Assembly (NCBI GenBank): GCA_025361685.1
Contig: JANYKE010000186.1
Location: forward strand, 1 to 6,506
From: Eubacteriales bacterium
Lineage (GTDB): Bacteria; Bacillota; Clostridia; JANYKE01
DNA: 6,506 nucleotides
Reading direction: 5' to 3'
Shown here piece by piece: positions 5,432 to 6,506 of this stretch (the first letter of the stretch is position 1; each line of letters begins with the position of its first letter). The notes under the pieces are model-generated. The model was given only the letters and a program-made list of their open reading frames with translations, ran no database searches and was not told the origin of the DNA. The position numbers were made by a program, and so were the translations under genes.

Positions 5432-6506
5432 AATACATAATTCGATTACTCAGATATGCCAAACCTTACAGAGGACTTATAGCTATCTCAACTATAAGTC
5501 TTCTTGCTATAACCGGTTTAAATTTAATTGTGCCATGGCTTGTTAAAAATTTGATAGCGATACTTGAAAATCCTGACCTTGGTTATGCTGACTTGCAAGG
5601 TATTATTAACATGGCAATTATTCTTGGCATCGCATATATCGTCAAAATATTGTTTCGGTTTGGGAGCAACTATTTTAGTCATTCGGCTGCATGGCGTCTT
5701 GTATCTGATATGCGGGTTAGAATCTATGACCATTATCAAAAGCTTTCACTAAGGTATTATCATGACAAACAGACAGGCCAGCTCATGTCCCGCGCTATCA
5801 GTGATACAGGCACCTTTGAGACTCTTGTCGCTCATGCAATTCCTGATGTTATCAGTAATATTTTAATTCTCGGCGGCGTAACAACAATATTGTTCTATAT
5901 TAATGTCCAGCTTGCATTTCTTACACTTATTCCGATACCTTTCATCCTCGTACTTGGATTTGTGTTTACAAAAAAAATATTACCGCACTTTAGAACAGCA
6001 CAAATTGCGCTTGGTGATTTGAGTGCTTCAATCCAAGACAACTTGTCCGGTATGAAGGAGATACAAGTTTTTAACCAGCAAGAAAGTGAAAAGAAAATAG
6101 TTTCTAAGCATGCACACCGACATGCTGAGGCAATACTTGGATTTCTGCGAAAGAGCGCGTTTGTTCATCCGACAATTGAAGCTCTCAGTTCAATGGGCAC
6201 AGTAATTGTTGTCGGCTTCGGCGGATATCTTGCTGTTGCACATCAGATGAGAGTATCAGAAATTGTTGGCTTTCTGCTATACCTGAATTTGTTTTATGCT
6301 CCCATTGCTTCCCTCGCACGAGTGACTGAGGATTTTCAGCAGGCACTTGCGGGAGCTGAAAGGGTATTCGAAGTTCTTGACACTGAGCCGGATATTGTTG
6401 ACGCTCCCGGTGCTATTAATATTTCAAAATCAAGCGGTCATCTCGAGTTTGAAAATGTTGCCTTTCACTATATCAAGGACAGACCGATTATCTCTGATAT
6501 CAATTT
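5428..6506 (+). CDS. Type-I (exporter-fold) ABC transporter, TMD-NBD half-transporter, 3' end outside window
   Basis: An open frame of 359 codons running off the right edge; family members are usually about 580 residues, so the last 220 or so are missing. The N-terminal part is an MsbA/BmrA-like membrane domain with hydrophobic segments near residues 17-40, 58-76, 138-158, 160-182, 253-272 and 276-297. Family landmarks: R96-VRIYDHYQKLSLRYY then TGQLMSR (117-122) in the first cytoplasmic loop; NLSGMKEIQVFNQQ (205-218) in the second; linker GAERVFEVLDTEPDI (309-323); and the start of the nucleotide-binding domain at about 338, with A-loop Tyr348. Walker A, signature and Walker B would lie beyond the edge. 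The ATG overlaps the upstream stop as ATGA, with no good ribosome binding site, implying translational coupling. Such proteins export lipids, peptides or drugs as dimers; a heterodimer partner may follow. Substrate unknown. Confidence 0.92.
   Translation, partial: MKYIIRLLRYAKPYRGLIAISTISLLAITGLNLIVPWLVKNLIAILENPDLGYADLQGIINMAIILGIAYIVKILFRFGSNYFSHSAAWRLVSDMRVRIYDHYQKLSLRYYHDKQTGQLMSRAISDTGTFETLVAHAIPDVISNILILGGVTTILFYINVQLAFLTLIPIPFILVLGFVFTKKILPHFRTAQIALGDLSASIQDNLSGMKEIQVFNQQESEKKIVSKHAHRHAEAILGFLRKSAFVHPTIEALSSMGTVIVVGFGGYLAVAHQMRVSEIVGFLLYLNLFYAPIASLARVTEDFQQALAGAERVFEVLDTEPDIVDAPGAINISKSSGHLEFENVAFHYIKDRPIISDIN
5470..5504 (+). repeat. Intragenic inverted repeat near the ABC transporter start
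   Basis: The arms 5470-5482 (AGAGGACTTATAG) and 5492-5504 (CTATAAGTCTTCT) pair over 13 positions. Twelve are Watson-Crick and one is a G.U wobble (5473 with 5501); the nine innermost pairs are perfect. The loop is CTATCTCAA. It covers codons 15-26 of the ABC gene, about 40 nt after its start. No U-run follows, so it is not an intrinsic terminator. In RNA it could form a stable hairpin that slows ribosomes or protects the downstream message; as DNA it could be a protein site. It may also be chance within a membrane-helix coding region. Confidence 0.55.

Noticed and set aside
5524..5752. Short open frames on both strands within the ABC transporter gene
   Set aside because: The ABC transporter frame is continuous here with clear family motifs (such as the first cytoplasmic loop), so these are frame shadows.
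4667..6506. DNA-modification or phage-defence island suggested by the thymidylate synthase-like gene
   Set aside because: Asn167 matches uracil-type enzymes rather than dCMP hydroxymethylases, and no nuclease, polymerase, glycosyltransferase or phage gene is visible nearby; the window offers no positive evidence.

Overview
The window looks like a chromosomal stretch from an AT-rich, low-GC Gram-positive anaerobe, probably a gut-type Clostridia/Firmicutes. The evidence is strong GGAGG-type ribosome binding sites, near-consensus sigma-A promoters, AT-rich intergenic DNA and tight ATGA gene overlaps. The taxon is an inference; no rRNA or marker gene is present.

Layout: two divergent transcription units leave a short control region at about 4533-4666. 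Leftward (minus strand) is a run of sulfatase-family genes: sulfatase A (4532 to 3063), sulfatase B (3066 to 1558), sulfatase C (1538 to 99), and the first 26 codons of a fourth sulfatase, D (79 to 1), cut by the window edge. A and B overlap by 4 bp; B-C and C-D are each separated by 19 bp. This is almost certainly one operon continuing beyond the left edge. A, B and C each carry a Cys-type formylglycine motif (C-x-A-x-R in A, C-x-P-x-R in B and C) and metal-site residues. None of the four has a signal peptide, so they should act in the cytosol on imported sulfated (or related ester) substrates. No transporter, glycosidase or sulfatase-maturating radical SAM enzyme is visible in the window.

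Rightward (plus strand) is a divergent thymidylate-synthase-fold protein (4667-5431), followed with a 4-bp ATGA overlap by a type-I (exporter-fold) ABC transporter subunit (5428 onward), cut just after the start of its nucleotide-binding domain.

The control region holds two overlapping, oppositely directed sigma-A promoters. The leftward one is a perfect TTGACA-17-TATAAT; the rightward one is TTGACT-16-TATAAT. Their -35 boxes form the two arms of a perfect 6-5-6 inverted repeat, so the two transcription units probably compete for polymerase and could share one operator. A second, longer inverted repeat (13-bp arms, one G.U) lies about 40 bp inside the ABC transporter gene. No RNA gene, mobile element, CRISPR array or terminator was seen, and no stretch over 300 bases lacks a gene.
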